Assembly: GCA_031213475.1 (NCBI GenBank)
Contig: JARUPZ010000035.1
Coordinates: forward strand, 4,702,953 to 4,766,952
From: Nereocystis luetkeana
Lineage: Eukaryota; Sar; Phaeophyceae; Laminariales; Laminariaceae
Reading direction: 5' to 3'
Length of the DNA stretch: 64,000 bases
Part shown: positions 1-10,206 of the stretch, one piece after another
Numbering within the stretch: position 1 is the stretch's first letter
How the letters are laid out: each line of letters opens with the position of its first letter
Program-made: the position numbers and the translations under genes
Notes under the pieces: model-generated
The model's database searches: none
What the model saw: the letters and a program-made list of their open reading frames with translations, nothing else
Told to the model about the DNA's origin: nothing

Positions 1-120
1 GGAGCCTCGCCCGAGCAGGTGCAGGGGGTTGTGGACGATATCTTCGGGGGCTTTTATGACGCGGAGCCGAATATCTCGCGTCAAACCCCAGACCGGTCGC
101 GTTTTGGGGCACCATTTTGA
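1..120 (+). CDS. C-terminal end of an unrecognised protein (5' part outside window)
   Basis: Frame 1 is open from the first base to a TGA at 118-120 and reads as 39 residues beginning GASPEQVQGVVDDIFGGFYD and ending in SRFGAPF. There is no start codon, so this is the tail of a gene, or its last exon, entering from the left. Codon third positions are G/C-rich, as in the confirmed exons of this window. It converges tail-to-tail with the DUF1279 gene. I do not recognise the family. The alternative is a chance open frame, but composition and length argue mildly for a real exon. Confidence 0.5.
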   Translation, partial: GASPEQVQGVVDDIFGGFYDAEPNISRQTPDRSRFGAPF

Positions 121-192
121 GCCAGCCGGCGGCTGACACTCAAGAAGAAAGCTGAAGCGCGTGCATATATAGAATAGCGTTTAGATGGTGGC

Positions 193-477
193 TTAATGAG
201 CTAACGTGTGCTGTGGGCTTAGCTGACGATAGAGATCGGATGCGACTACAGCGGTAATACGCAAGAGCTGTTGAATGGTACGTTTCTTGGACTGCACCCT
301 GGATCGGCAGAAGTGAGGAGGGGCTGAAGGCCTTGGCTCAGCTTCGACGCGATTGTTGAAATATTCCTGGCACTGCTCGTCTGTAAATCCTACTGTAGCC
401 GTATCCCCAACTGCCCGAGAACTTTCTCGGAAAAAAGATGGTTGATGTAGTGAGGAGTCAGTGTGGACTGCCACCAT
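193..477 (-). CDS. Uncharacterised coding-like ORF, 94 codons
   Basis: An open frame that begins with ATG at 477 and ends with TAA at 193. The translation is balanced in composition, with no low-complexity run, for example TVGFTDEQCQEYFNNRV in the middle. No domain is recognised. It sits between the C-terminal tail at 1-120 and a copy of repeat family D. It could be a fragment of a mobile element or chance; there is no splice or homology evidence. Confidence 0.28.
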   Translation of the reverse strand: MVAVHTDSSLHQPSFFRESSRAVGDTATVGFTDEQCQEYFNNRVEAEPRPSAPPHFCRSRVQSKKRTIQQLLRITAVVASDLYRQLSPQHTLAH

Positions 478-785
478 TTTGTCGAAGCTGGACCCTACCC
501 TTGCCCAGCTTAGACAACATGGCTGAAAAGTACTTGACTGTGAACTCTGGTAAGACCCTGATCCCGATCGCCCGTGGGAAACTTCTCAAAAGTAACGTGG
601 ATGATGTAATCAGGATTTGTATGATCTGTCAACCATGTTTTCCAAGCTGGGCCGGGTCGCTAACACTACTGCTGTTGAGCTAACTGCTCACACGAGACCA
701 ACAGGACAGACTGTCCACACGAGTGTTGTAACAGGACTGACTTCCCACACGAGAGTAGCAGGACTGACTGGTGATACGAGAGTAA

Positions 786-1017
786 CGGACACCTCACGGC
801 GCTTCGCGCTTGGGGCAAGCAATGTCTGCCTGGTCGGGTGAAAACCGGACATGCTTCGTCCCGGCATTGTAGGGATGCGAGGGTCTATGGTCATACGACT
901 ACGGCCATGCATGAGATCGAGTACATCTCCGCTATCGAGTACACCTCCCCCCCCCTCTATCTCCGTCTCGCACGAGATGCGTGGTCAATAGTCAAATGAG
1001 TACCTCCCCCCCCTCTA
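786..1017 (-). repeat. Family D repeat, copy 1 (reverse orientation)
   Basis: Contains the family D core in reverse: CATTGTAGGGATGCGAGGG, CATACGACTACGGCCATG and the terminal GAGTACACCTCC followed by a C run. Homologous segments lie at 21907, 49510, 51072 and 52830. Confidence 0.75.
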
Positions 1018-1363
1018 AGAGCACAGGCTGATCACAACACTGCCCACAAAAAAGGCTTGCCCTTGTTCTCCACCAATCCTGACCAATGAGCGCCCTGCCG
1101 CTGTATCCGAACCTGTAAGGACCGTTAGAGTATTCATGTCAATACCCAAACGATCCTGACGTTTCTCGACAGAGGTTCATACTATACGTCCTGACAGTAT
1201 ACTGGGCATAATGCCAGTATACTGGGCATACTGCCAGTATACTCTAAGGTTCACAGTTCTCACAACAGTAGCACGGCGAATACATTTCCGGACAACAGTG
1301 TGGTGTACACCCTCCTCTGGCACTATTTTTCGACAACAGCGTGGTATACACCCTCCTCTGGCA

Positions 1364-1603
1364 CTATTTTTCTTCCGTGGTAATCTTGGCCGGCGCCCTC
1401 CCCAAGGCGCGGGCGATCGAGGGCGTTGCGGCAATTACCATGAACTCCCGGGGATACTCTAAGAACTCGTTGACGATGAAGGCTGTGGCGACTTTTTCGG
1501 CATTGGGGTTGGTTCGGACGGTCCGCTCGATCCATTGGACCCAATCGTTTTCGCCCGCACCGACGAAATCTGCTGCTCGCTGAATCCACGCCGCCGTGTC
1601 CAC
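1364..1603 (-). CDS. DUF1279 gene, exon 3 (C-terminal)
   Basis: Acceptor TGATGCAG, then 79 codons and TAG at 1364-1366. Continues exon 2 in frame (LVEPD joined to VDTAAW). The segment AEKVATAFIVNEFLEYPREF followed by PSIARALGR matches the usual pattern of the region after the DUF1279 membrane span. Confidence 0.78.
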   Translation of the reverse strand: MDTAAWIQRAADFVGAGENDWVQWIERTVRTNPNAEKVATAFIVNEFLEYPREFMVIAATPSIARALGRAPAKITTEEK

Positions 1604-4600
1604 CTGCATCAGCATAAAGGTTAATAATTTGGGGGGAAATAGTTCCAGGCTGAGCTTTTGTTTTATTTTTCATTTGTTTTGTTCAAGAATTCACAGATAG
1701 TCGATTGTGCTCAACGAATAACGCCACTCTAAAGCCTATGTACTAGCGTCCGAGAGCCTATGCTCGATCAACGTTGACATCACAGTAAGCCGCGAGCCTT
1801 ATGAGCTGGAATACGAGATTCTTAAACTGCTGTCGCGTACTTGGAACACGAAAATAATTGTCACGAGACATCGTCAGTCACAACTGTAGGAGCTTCCACA
1901 CTAAAACTAGTACAATAACATGGGTGCTACGATAGGCGACACCTACGTAGCTTTTCTGGGGCTCCTGGCTTAAGGAGCCTCCGTGTCTCACCCACAAGTG
2001 ATTTTTGATCAAATCATGTTGGCTAGACCCTTATAGAACTGCAGTCCCGTTTTGGGGACAAACCACCGCAGTTTGCCCTAAAAGGGTCGATAGCCCAACG
2101 AGCAATCATCCGTTGCATGGCCTTTGTACGTGCTACAGTAGCGAAAATTATTGCGCAACACAAGTGGGATGGATACCTGTCATGCTTGTAATGTCTACAA
2201 TGTCCATAGTGCTTGTCATGCCTACAAACAAAGTCTATAGTGCGGGGTAGTTCCTAGGCTGAGCGAGTGTGTAAATAATCGGTCATCAAAATGTCGGGCA
2301 AAAAGTGCTGCCTGGTATACTCCTATTAAAAATTTCAACCCCCATCGCAGCACGCGTCTTTAGGAAATTCACACGGAAACTGGTATAATACGTCTAGACC
2401 GCCGTCCGTCACAGGCCTGAGCTGCCGCCTCTTGACAGGTTTGTGCCGGTCCCTCTTTAGTGCCGGCATGTGCCAGCAAACAATATCGGCACTATATACA
2501 GCGGCAACCGGCACAACTCCCAACACTGGCAATCCCATCCGTGTCAAGCGAGTCCACAGTCACTATGGCGGGAAGCCACCAATTGTAGAGGGGAGACTAC
2601 AGTGTACATTATGATGGCATCGATCGGAGCAAAGTCAGTAGAGTTCCACACCTCGGACAGATCATCTGCAGACAGATCAGATAGATCAGATGTATCATCC
2701 CCACAGTTCATGATCTAGATCATTCAGGGCAGCTGATCTGTATGATCTGTATGATCTAGCTCGTGTTGCCGGGGGGAAGTCGACTGTTACCAGTCTGCAT
2801 GATCTACCACAAGATTCCTACTGTAGGTTGGGTCTGTACTTTACAGGTCTTGCACACCAACATGTCAAAATAACAGCAGGCTACTGTAGGACCTACTGTA
2901 GGTTATCTGTTACGGTGGGTTATCAACAATCTTGGCGAAGGTCGGCAAAGTCAGAAACACTGTTTACCCGGTATCTACTGACATATATTGATGGGACTTC
3001 AGCTTCAGAAAACATACCTACGTGAAAACATTACCAGGTACCAGGTTTGGGTGGGCCTAGAGCCTACAGCAGTATAGACGACCGTGCTGAGCATATCACG
3101 CGAGGGCACAAAGAGATTCAAGTTGATGTTCTCTCTGTCCTCACATCAGGTTCCACCAGACCGGTCGCCAGCACCAAGTATACGCCTCCGAACCCCACGA
3201 CGTAGAGAGCGGTGTAAGTTCCGATCGCGACGAGTCCATACTGCTTCCACAGCAGCTTCATCTTGCTCGATGCCCGTTTCACGCGTAGCCACCTGAGGTG
3301 TTTCACAGGGAAAACATAAAGTTGGGTCGGTGATATCGGTATTTAGTACTGGATGGATATCGTATTGAAAGTTTATTGAATATCGATCTTTGCTGTATTG
3401 AATCGAACGCGTTTTGCTTTCCACCCTCTGCCCTCCCCCTGAAAATTTGAGATCGACACAGAACAAAGACTTTCGATGGGTTGAATATCGCAATCGCATC
3501 GTTCGATTTTTCGTTAATCGATATCGTATCTTTTTCAATTTTCATTATCGAAATCGCATCGCTTCATTTATCGTTTAGCGATATCGTTGTATCGAGCTCG
3601 ATTATATATTCGATTTCCGATATCCATCACTACGGACCTCAACACCAGCAGGTCAATATCAAACCACACGATTTCTTGTGCCCACAAATTTGGCTCAGGG
3701 GAAAAAAATGCCTCTTCCCACTTGTTTCGGTGAAAAACATTACCGTTACTCTTCAACCTACTCTCGCAGGCGGCGAAGTGCAACATCACCATATCCCTCA
3801 TCATTCCTTGCACTCAAGTACCACTCCTCTCGCGCGGTCGGTATTCATGTACTCGCACCGTCGGTGTTTATATACCCGCGCCGTCGTTATCAACAAACCC
3901 GCACCGCCACTACATGCGCAAAAACAGTCGGCAGAGCGTGGTTGAATTCCACCCGGCGGCAGCATAACGCGTGCCACACAAACACGCAACAGCACTTGGC
4001 GCATTTAGGCAGCTTACATATTTTACTGCTGCACTGCAAATAAACATGTCTTTAACTCGAATTCCAAATAGTAAGTCCCCAATTGTCCCCAAAACTGGAG
4101 TTCGGCCTGAAGCGGATAACCACGCTTTACATTACATCATTTCACATGTCGGACAGAGCACAATCTATCTATTGATACTGTACGGAAAATGCAGATCCTG
4201 TAGTTTCCGTTTTGATATGTTGTGTGCATGAGTGGTAGCATACAGATCCCATTCGGCAAACATGCGCGCAAGAAGTGCCATACAGATAACTCAAAGCCCA
4301 CCTGGTAAACATGATCCAGATCTATATCATACAGATCGTAGAGATCATACAGATCCACCCGGTAAATGTGATCTAAATCTAGATCATACAGATCATAAAA
4401 ATCAAACAGATCCCACTCGGTAAACATGATCTAGATCTAAATCATGCAGATCATACAGATCATACAGATCCCACCCGGCACCCATGTGCGCAAGAGCTGT
4501 GTTATACAGATAGATCCTACCCGGCATCAAAATCGTGTAGATAGTATATATAATCAGGGGACATATCTTCCCGGAAATATCTCGTAGGTCATCTAATGGG

Positions 4601-6431
4601 GATGTGATCTGACCTGATCTGTGCGATGTTGTGTGTCGTTTCATTATTTCATTCGCGTCTCTCACATGCTGTTCTTCGTGGGTTCCACCTCCCCCGCCTC
4701 CTCGTTCTTCGTGTCCTGAGCCTTCAAGGCCGCAGAGTCGGTTCCAAGGTCTCCCTGGGTGGGCGGGAAGAGGATACGAGGACAAACGACAACATGATCA
4801 CACCCATCATATATCTGAAGGCGAACGTTTTTCCCCCCTATCGTGTTAGTGCAGGTGTAGCAGGTTGCCTCGTTTTCGAAAGGATGGACGGAAGAGACTC
4901 GTAAGTCGTTACTACTATTAATAGACATAGTTTACCTCTATACACGTACGTACTCATCTTACAAGCACTCGTAGTGCAGGTAGGTTGCCTCATGATCGGC
5001 AGGACGTACTACTACAAACAATATGTAGCAATATACTTGTAAAGTCGTACCAGGTATCAGCTACCAGTATAAGTTGCATTCCGATACGCACTGAGGTGCA
5101 CCACGCAATCGCGTCTTGCTCGTACAAAATCTCCCGTGAGGACGGGATAAGAGCGCACCAACCCTTACACAGCCCGGACAGATCATCTACAGATCATCTA
5201 CAGGTAGATCATGATCTAAATCACTTAGTTCCTCACCTGCCGTTGTGAGATGTTGTGCAGGATCTGCATAGTAGCACAGATCCAACCCAAGAAACATGTG
5301 CTAGATCATGCAGATCACACGGATCCCACCCGGCAACATGAGCTAGATCATACAAAATCGGGAGTAGATCTGCCTTGAAAGGTCTAGATCATGAACTGTG
5401 GGAACCGATGATCTGTACATGATCTGTCCGAGGTGCGAATCCTTCACCCTGGAGGGTATGGCTTTTAGAACTGGGGCCATTTTTTCCAGGGATTTTCGCG
5501 GATCAGGTCAAACCTCACGAAAAGTTTTAGGTGTGCTGACTTGATCCGACCCGACCCGCGAGATATTGAAAGACCCGCGAGACTTGAAAAACCGCTGACC
5601 CCCCCCGACCCGACCCCACCCGTGATTTTTTCGACGATACTGTTGACAAAACACTGCTGTGTACCTACGATACGAACGTGAGTAACCCTGACCTTCCCCG
5701 CAGCACGAACTCAAACCCGATCAACCAATATTTTGGGGGCAGTCATTTTCGTCTCGTGCACAGCGTGGGTCAACCATTACCTCGAATGAGTGGCCAGCTC
5801 AACTTCCGAACTCTTTCCCCTCGCCCCTTGGGGACTTGAGAGAGAAAGCGACCAAAACAATGGTTGATGACTCCGGAGTTATCAACCATCTACGAGCGGC
5901 GTAAGGGGCCAGCAGTGTATCATACGGGTAGGTGGGATCATGTTGCGCCCGTGCAGTACGACTCCTTTGAAATTCAACCGTTGTAACTCGGACACCATGC
6001 TACAGAATATCATCTCTGCCAATCACGGCGCAGTGGCCGTTGCTGTAACCGTAGCTTTATATCGGTCAACTTCCTTCCCCCTCTCAAGTCCCAGGCGGGT
6101 AAAAAGCTCAAAATGGACGGTGAGTTTTTGTCACGAGTGCCTCCGATGATCAGGTGAAAAACAGCCTCTTACCTTAGACTGCCCCGAAGATCGCACGCCA
6201 CCGCCCTGCTGCGGCTCGTCAAACCGATACGGGGCTTTCGCTCCGCGTTCCCTCTCCCCTCCCCGCTTACCGTCTGCGGGTCCTCCCGGACGCCCAGAAA
6301 AGAATCGGCACCCGCCCACTGCTGATGGTATTGTTCCCAGTGGCGATGGCGAAGGCATTGGCGCCGTCGGTTGGTGATGGCGGACGCCATGTATCCGGGG
6401 GCCATCGCCTCGGTGGACGAAAGCGGCGCAT
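1364..6431 (-). CDS. DUF1279 / FAM210-like small membrane protein (3 exons, complete)
   Basis: Spliced minus-strand CDS: 6431-6271, 3292-3145, 1603-1364, totalling 549 nt (182 residues plus stop TAG). Intron phases agree (2, then 0) and all junctions are GT-AG. Residues 1-54 are Arg/Pro/Ser-rich, like a mitochondrial presequence. Residues 64-103 carry the DUF1279 signature, KLLWKQYG then one hydrophobic span (about 74-98, ending YLVLATGL). Residues 104-182 hold the helical C-terminal part (AEKVATAFIVNEFLEYPREF, then PSIARALGR). In animals FAM210 proteins are mitochondrial inner-membrane proteins needed for normal mitochondrial translation and function; the same place of action is inferred here. 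Exons 2 and 3 are secure by family; exon 1 rests on a strong donor (CG then GTAAGC), frame closure and its presequence-like character. The first ATG in the exon was used; the frame stays open further upstream. Confidence 0.72.
1719..1889 (+). other. Open coding-like stretch in the DUF1279 second intron
   Basis: A 56-codon plus-strand open frame between a TAA and a TAG, with balanced composition (for example REPYELEYEILKLLSRTWN). It has no ATG and no clear splice pair, and lies antisense to the intron. Possibly a gene remnant; function not recognised. Confidence 0.2.
2028..2093 (+). repeat. Family B hairpin element, truncated copy
   Basis: Left arm ACTGCAGTCCCGTTTTGGGG is intact; the right arm is reduced to CCCTAAAAGGGTC. 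See the copy at 7403 for the family. Confidence 0.7.
2646..2880 (+). repeat. Family C (GATC-rich) repeat, copy 1
   Basis: Begins CACACCTCGGACAGATCATC, contains GATCTGTATGATCTGTATG and a TGTACTTTACAGGTC hairpin. Same order of blocks as at 13476 and 15387. Confidence 0.75.
3145..3292 (-). CDS. DUF1279 gene, exon 2 (membrane segment)
   Basis: Acceptor CACCTCAG, donor GAT then GTGAGG. Encodes KLLWKQYGLVAIGTYTALYV and the rest of the conserved hydrophobic DUF1279 segment. Phase 2 in, phase 0 out. Confidence 0.8.
3325..3625. repeat. ATCGATATCG-rich low-complexity stretch
   Basis: Dense, irregular repetition of ATCG/GATATCG words in the first DUF1279 intron. No unit of fixed length. A similar CGAATC-rich stretch lies at 38525-38640. 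Confidence 0.5.
3568..3813 (-). CDS. Uncharacterised coding-like ORF in DUF1279 intron 1
   Basis: 82-codon minus-strand frame; its first two-thirds looks protein-like (VFHRNKWEEAFFSPEPNLWA), the tail runs into the ATCG-rich stretch and is then low complexity. It lies on the coding strand of the DUF1279 gene but is not needed for that reading frame. Could be an exon of an isoform or a mobile-element remnant. Not recognised. Confidence 0.3.
   Translation of the reverse strand: MQGMMRDMVMLHFAACESRLKSNGNVFHRNKWEEAFFSPEPNLWAQEIVWFDIDLLVLRSVVMDIGNRIYNRARYNDIAKR
4076..4111 (+). repeat. Family B hairpin element, short fragment
   Basis: Only the TTGTCCCCAAAACTGGAGTT arm remains. Confidence 0.5.
4142..4634 (-). 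repeat. Family C repeat, copy 2 (expanded)
   Basis: Reverse orientation, bounded by ATGTCGGACAGAG and CTGATCTGTGCGATG. The core is expanded by repeated CATACAGATC blocks separated by CACCCGGYA words, making it about twice the length of other copies. Confidence 0.7.
5165..5437 (-). repeat. Family C repeat, copy 3
   Basis: Both ends visible: CCCGGACAGATCATCTAC on the left and TGATCTGTCCGAGGTG on the right, i.e. terminal inverted repeats around the GATC-rich core. Confidence 0.75.
5893..6075 (+). pseudogene. Cysteine-peptidase-like remnant, frameshifted copy
   Basis: About 180 bp close to 88% identical by eye to 21010-21190. It encodes the same PAVYHTGRWD start, but one base is gained at GAAATTC relative to GCATTC in the other copy, which breaks the frame, and stops follow. 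It is therefore a dead copy of the segment described at 20947. Confidence 0.6.
6271..6431 (-). CDS. DUF1279 gene, exon 1
   Basis: Starts ATGCGCCGC and ends before the donor GTAAGC (plus position 6270), leaving two bases that complete an Arg codon with exon 2. A competing frame over the same bases (beginning MASAITNRRRQ) is also GC3-rich, so this exon is the least certain of the three. Confidence 0.55.
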
Positions 6432-7234
6432 GAAGATCTGCGTCACGTCGGGAACGTTCCGCCCCCGACCGACAAACGACGGACGGTGTAACAACACAAA
6501 AAGTTGAGCGCTAGGGCTGGGATGTTATGCTGTGGCAGCGATTGGAATGGTGGCGGCGGGTGGATTCCGCGCATGAAGTCGTGCAAAACTTCCTTCGGAA
6601 CTGGAACTGCACCCACCTTTCGAGTATAACCACAGCAATACACTGCCATACCCGCTGTACAAATCTGGGATTACTAGGAGTAGACCCAAAAGTTTAGCAG
6701 CAGCGAAAGGTGAGGTACGTAGAGCAGTGCACCCACTGGTACTGGTACGGGTAGACATCATCGCTCGGGACGTCAGTTCATGCGTCAGATGCGAGGCAAC
6801 GGGTATTATAGCTGTTTGAGGAAGGGTACCAAGCGCAGCGCGATCATACAAATTGACAAAACAAAAGTTACAAGAGGTGATCTCGATCTCGGAGAAATTG
6901 ACAACATGTTTTTTTTAAACAAGAGGTGATCTCGATCTCGGAGACATTGACATATGTTTTCCAAGAGGCGATCTCGATCTCGTGTATAGGGAGCAGGAAT
7001 GAGGATGTCATGGACAGGACCGTTGGACAGCCAAAAGCTTTTCTGAGCCTCCCCTCGTGTATACCAGGTATGAATATACCTGCAACTGCTTCGCCTATAT
7101 ACAGGTACCACTTTTTGGACTAAAACATAATGTCGCTTGGTCTTCCGATTAATATCTAAAAAGGTCTTTTATTTCGTCCATTAATCGCGTGGTGCGTATA
7201 ATACTACAACAATTGCCCCTCTATAGTGTCCTCT

Positions 7235-7345
7235 GTCCCACAGTCTGTGACTACAGACTCAGTATCTCTCTAGGATAACGAATCAGGACGGACACTGGGT
7301 GTGCTGATGAAGCTGGGTAGAAAGGACGATTTAATGTGGAGACAA
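7235..7345 (+). repeat. Family F repeat, copy 1
   Basis: Shares ACACTGGGTGTG and the surrounding 100 bp with reverse-oriented copies at 29036 and 41700. In one frame all three can encode an ES..TLGV motif, hinting at a coding ancestor. Confidence 0.6.
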
Positions 7346-7386
7346 CAGCAACAACAACAACCACAACAACAACAACAACAACAACA
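7341..7386 (+). repeat. (ACA)n microsatellite
   Basis: Imperfect ACA/CAA repeat directly after the family F copy. Confidence 0.85.
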
Positions 7387-7402
7387 GTGCCGGTATGCGC
7401 TA

Positions 7403-7509
7403 TTAACCCTTTTAGGACTCCAGTCTCGTTTTGGGGACAATTGGGGACTAACTACATGGAACTTGACTGGTTTGTCCCCAAAACGGGACTGGAGTTCTAA
7501 AAGGGTTAA
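7403..7509 (+). mobile_element. Family B MITE-like hairpin (piggyBac-type ends), reference copy
   Basis: TTAA direct repeats flank a near-perfect inverted repeat: TTAACCCTTTTAGGACT at the left, AGTTCTAAAAGGGTTAA at the right, with CGTTTTGGGGACAA and TTGTCCCCAAAACG inside. TTAA target duplication and CCC...GGG termini are hallmarks of piggyBac-type elements; this short hairpin has no transposase and would depend on one elsewhere. About thirteen copies lie in the window. Confidence 0.8.
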
Positions 7510-7797
7510 AGATGGGGCAAATATCTGTAGGATCAAAATGCGCCACTCGCTAGCCTGCCTACAGAAATCACGAACATCACCTCCTGCGCTATTGGGCCAC
7601 CCTCTGCAATCTCACAGGTGTGTGCATACTGCTCTGTATTTTCATATATCAAGAGCAGAAGAGGCCAAGAACATGTACGATAGTGAGACTCACCAACAAA
7701 CACGTACGTACTCATGTGCTGGTACGTCAAGATCTGCTGCAACATTTACAGGGAGCATTTCAAACATTTTTCAGTGTGTTGGTGTGCCCGTCACGCT

Positions 7798-7895
7798 TAA
7801 CCCTTTTAGGACCCCAGTCCCGTTTTGGGGACAAACTACTCATAATTAGAGGGTTTTGTCCCCACATATGGGAGTGCGGTTCTAAAAGGGTTAAA
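7798..7895 (+). mobile_element. Family B hairpin element
   Basis: Both TTAA ends kept; arms CCCTTTTAGGACCCCAGTCC and TTCTAAAAGGG. Confidence 0.8.
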
Positions 7896-8248
7896 CCGTA
7901 GTAAACCAACTTTCGATTGTCTTGCGTACCCCGACCTTCGCGTGCCGATCTGCTGTTTCAGCGTACGATATGGTACAAGTATTATCGTCTTGTCGACCCT
8001 GGTACGAGCATCCAGGGGAGTCACCGGGCAGCAGTCAATCGCTAGGGAAATATTGGAAAACGCGCGAACGGTTCACCGCAACTTGCAAAGTTGAGCATCG
8101 ATCGATCTACCGATCGGTTGAACTCACAGCTGACGTACTTTTTTAGTTTTTTATTAAATATATCGCCAACAGTACCAGCACTATAGCGGAAACCGGCACT
8201 TCTCCGCGCACAGTCACTCTGGTCAATCCTTAATCCCATCTGTGCCAA

Positions 8249-8328
8249 GCTTTTAGAACTGCAGTCATTTTGGGGACAAATCACTCAAATTTCAAGCAGT
8301 TTGTCCCCAAAACGGGGCTGAAAAGGGC
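8249..8328 (+). mobile_element. Family B hairpin element, eroded
   Basis: Arms TTTTAGAACTGCAGTC and TTTGTCCCCAAAACGGGGCT; ends lost. Confidence 0.7.
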
Positions 8329-8391
8329 ACAAGCGGGCAGGCGGCACTGCTCACAACCGTTATGACTATACCTGCACCTGAGTGGGACCAC

Positions 8392-8523
8392 TATTACAAC
8401 AGGGGACCATAGTAAATATAACTAATTATTGCTGGTAAAAGTACGGAAATATATACTGGTACCAGGTACCGGTAGGTTTTTATCTGTCCCGCAGGTCCTA
8501 TTTACTATGGTCCCCCGTAATAC
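8392..8523 (+). mobile_element. Family A inverted-repeat element with 19-bp micro-insert
   Basis: Right end TTTACTATGGTCCCCCGTAA intact; left end partly changed (ACAGGGGACCATAGTAAAT). Between AAATATATA and GGTTTTT, adjacent in all other copies, lies CTGGTACCAGGTACCGGTA. Confidence 0.8.
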
Positions 8524-9087
8524 TGCTGCGATGTGCCGCTGTTGCGAAGCTGAGCGAAATTGCGGACTGCGAGCGTTGTTTGCCAGAGGTTGCGCCGCGT
8601 TTTCGTCGAGCAACGTGTTCGCGTGTTTCCTATTTTAATAGCTGTGTTTACGAGCACGGGCCAGCCGTGACTTCAAACCTATGTGAGGCGTCCAGGGGAT
8701 ACGCTCGTTGCTACTGTGCTAACTGCTACATTGGTACATTGGTGTCATGTGTGGTTTGTGCTACAAGCTGTAAGTTGTCCTCAGGTGGGTCTGGCGAGGG
8801 CCAGTGGTTCCCGCGATGAGTCAACCAACAGGATGACCCCGTAGGTCAGAAGGGAGCAAGTATAGACCCCATCATCACCCTGTGCAAGAACCTGTGCAAC
8901 TAGCTCCTGCAAAAGGAAGACGGGCGGCAATTTTCTGTCACTGCAGAGAACAGCCGGTGAAAAATGGCTCGCCTTAGGGCTGCTGTAGCCATGGTAGCTG
9001 CGGTAGTGTTGTAGGTAGATGCTCCCGTGAGCCGAGAATTGCTTCCTCGGGTGTTGCGCAGGCCTTGCTTGAGGACACCAGCTCCTC

Positions 9088-9363
9088 GTGCAGCTCGTGA
9101 GGACATCATTGCTCGATATGGTGGAAAAAATGGATCCCACAATACTCCAAGGGATGCTGCTCACGCGCTCTCAGGTCCTAGAACTTGCAGCACAACGCAC
9201 GCTGCACGCCCACGGTCTCTGGGGAGTCATGCGAGATATGAGCAGTAAACTAGCCCCAGATCGAAAAAACATGTCAATGGAACTCCCAATTTTCGGAGAA
9301 CCGACAGTCATCAAGGGTTGCTGTGCTTGCTTCTTGCAGTCCCTCTCCGCGGCATTTAGTTGA
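9088..9363 (+). CDS. Uncharacterised ORF, 91 codons
   Basis: Plus-strand frame starting from GTG (9088) or ATG (9118) and ending TGA at 9361. The translation has ordinary composition with several Met and Leu (DPTILQGMLLTRSQVLELAA). No family recognised and no neighbouring exon identified. An in-frame TGA lies just upstream, so if real it starts here or is an exon after CCTCGTGCAG. Confidence 0.3.
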   Translation: MQLVRTSLLDMVEKMDPTILQGMLLTRSQVLELAAQRTLHAHGLWGVMRDMSSKLAPDRKNMSMELPIFGEPTVIKGCCACFLQSLSAAFS

Positions 9364-9625
9364 GTTGTCGGGATGCTTTCATCTGCGAGAGAGAAGCCGC
9401 GGCAGCACTGGGAAGACCCGTTGTTGCTTCGTGTGGTGAGTATGCTTACAGTTGAATACGAGGCCCGAAAAAGCGCTGCGTCCTGCATCCTCCTCGGATG
9501 CTCTCTGTAAAGAAACAGTCAATACTACTGCTGTAGTAGTCCCATTTCTGGCAGTTGAATGTTGAATACCAGGTACCTGGTGTGCACCAGATGCTATTAG
9601 AGCAAGCATGTCCGTACAGCAGAGC

Positions 9626-9642
9626 GGCAGCAGCAGCAGCAG

Positions 9643-9728
<86 letters not shown>

Positions 9729-9731
9729 CTA
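9626..9731 (+). repeat. (CAG)n microsatellite
   Basis: About 35 nearly pure CAG units. Open in all three frames (Ser, Ala or Gln; Leu on the other strand), which inflates ORFs here; there is no independent sign that it is translated. Confidence 0.9.
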
Positions 9732-10023
9732 GCCGCAGCAGCAGAAGCCGCACTAGCGGCAGCAGAAGCAACCGCACTAGCCGACGCAGCAGCAGCACAG
9801 ATATATGTTCAGATTGCTGATCGCGCCGTCGACATCAGCCGTGCTCGCGTTCTCAAGTTCGGCACATTTCTTTCACGTGCTCCCGATTCATGCACTAGTA
9901 ACAGACCAGTCTATTGTCAACATCCCACATTTTCGAGGTCAGCCTACCAGGTTATTCGAGAGAACAGTTGACAGGCACTGCTGTGCACGAAACGAACACA
10001 ACAAACCCCAAGCCTAGCCCCCT

Positions 10024-10206
10024 TCAACCCAATGACTCGTTGTTTAGGGCTACAGGTACTGTAGGCTTCTTCGTCTCGTAAACAGTATAATCAAGTGATC
10101 CTGAGCCATTTTCTCGAGCAATGGTGGGCTCTGCTGGAGAGAGGGAGGGCCCGTTGACACTCCCAATTACGACGCGTTCCACGCTCGTTCGGATTGTGCG
10201 CCCCAT
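10024..10206 (-). CDS. Uncharacterised 60-codon ORF
   Basis: Minus-strand ATG at 10206, TGA at 10024; protein-like composition (SGSLDYTVYETKKPTVPV) but no known motif, and a stop immediately upstream. A plus-strand frame of 125 codons begins head-to-head at 10194. At most one is likely to be real. Confidence 0.22.
   Translation of the reverse strand: MGRTIRTSVERVVIGSVNGPSLSPAEPTIARENGSGSLDYTVYETKKPTVPVALNNESLG

Larger units (their letters stand above)
121..1363. other. Intergenic stretch with repeats
   Basis: Apart from the weak ORF at 193-477 this interval holds repeats: a short inverted pair near 497-520 and 630-655, three loosely tandem CACGAG-containing units at 690-785, a family D copy, a small palindromic tandem (TATACTGGGCAT units, 1196-1242) and two 38-bp direct repeats ending next to the DUF1279 stop (about 1292-1368). 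No RNA gene seen. Confidence 0.5.
6438..8390. other. Gene-poor stretch upstream of the DUF1279 gene
   Basis: Holds an AAGAGGYGATCTCGATCTCG direct repeat (three units, about 6868-6985), a family F copy, an ACA/CAA microsatellite and three family B elements. A minus-strand frame at 6443-6649 looks mildly coding-like but is unsupported. The DUF1279 promoter should lie in its first few hundred bases; no core element is clear. Confidence 0.45.

Noticed and set aside
1719..1889. Resemblance of AYVLASESL to an S-adenosylmethionine decarboxylase motif
   Set aside because: The similarity covers only a few residues and nothing else of that family is present.
6271..6437. Alternative frame MASAITNRRRQ... 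as the true exon
   Set aside because: It has good codon composition, but only the MRRFRPPRR frame leaves the phase needed to join DUF1279 exon 2 and gives an uninterrupted 182-residue protein.
9555..9971. Poly-Ala, poly-Ser and poly-Leu ORFs over the CAG repeat
   Set aside because: All are translations of one microsatellite in different frames.
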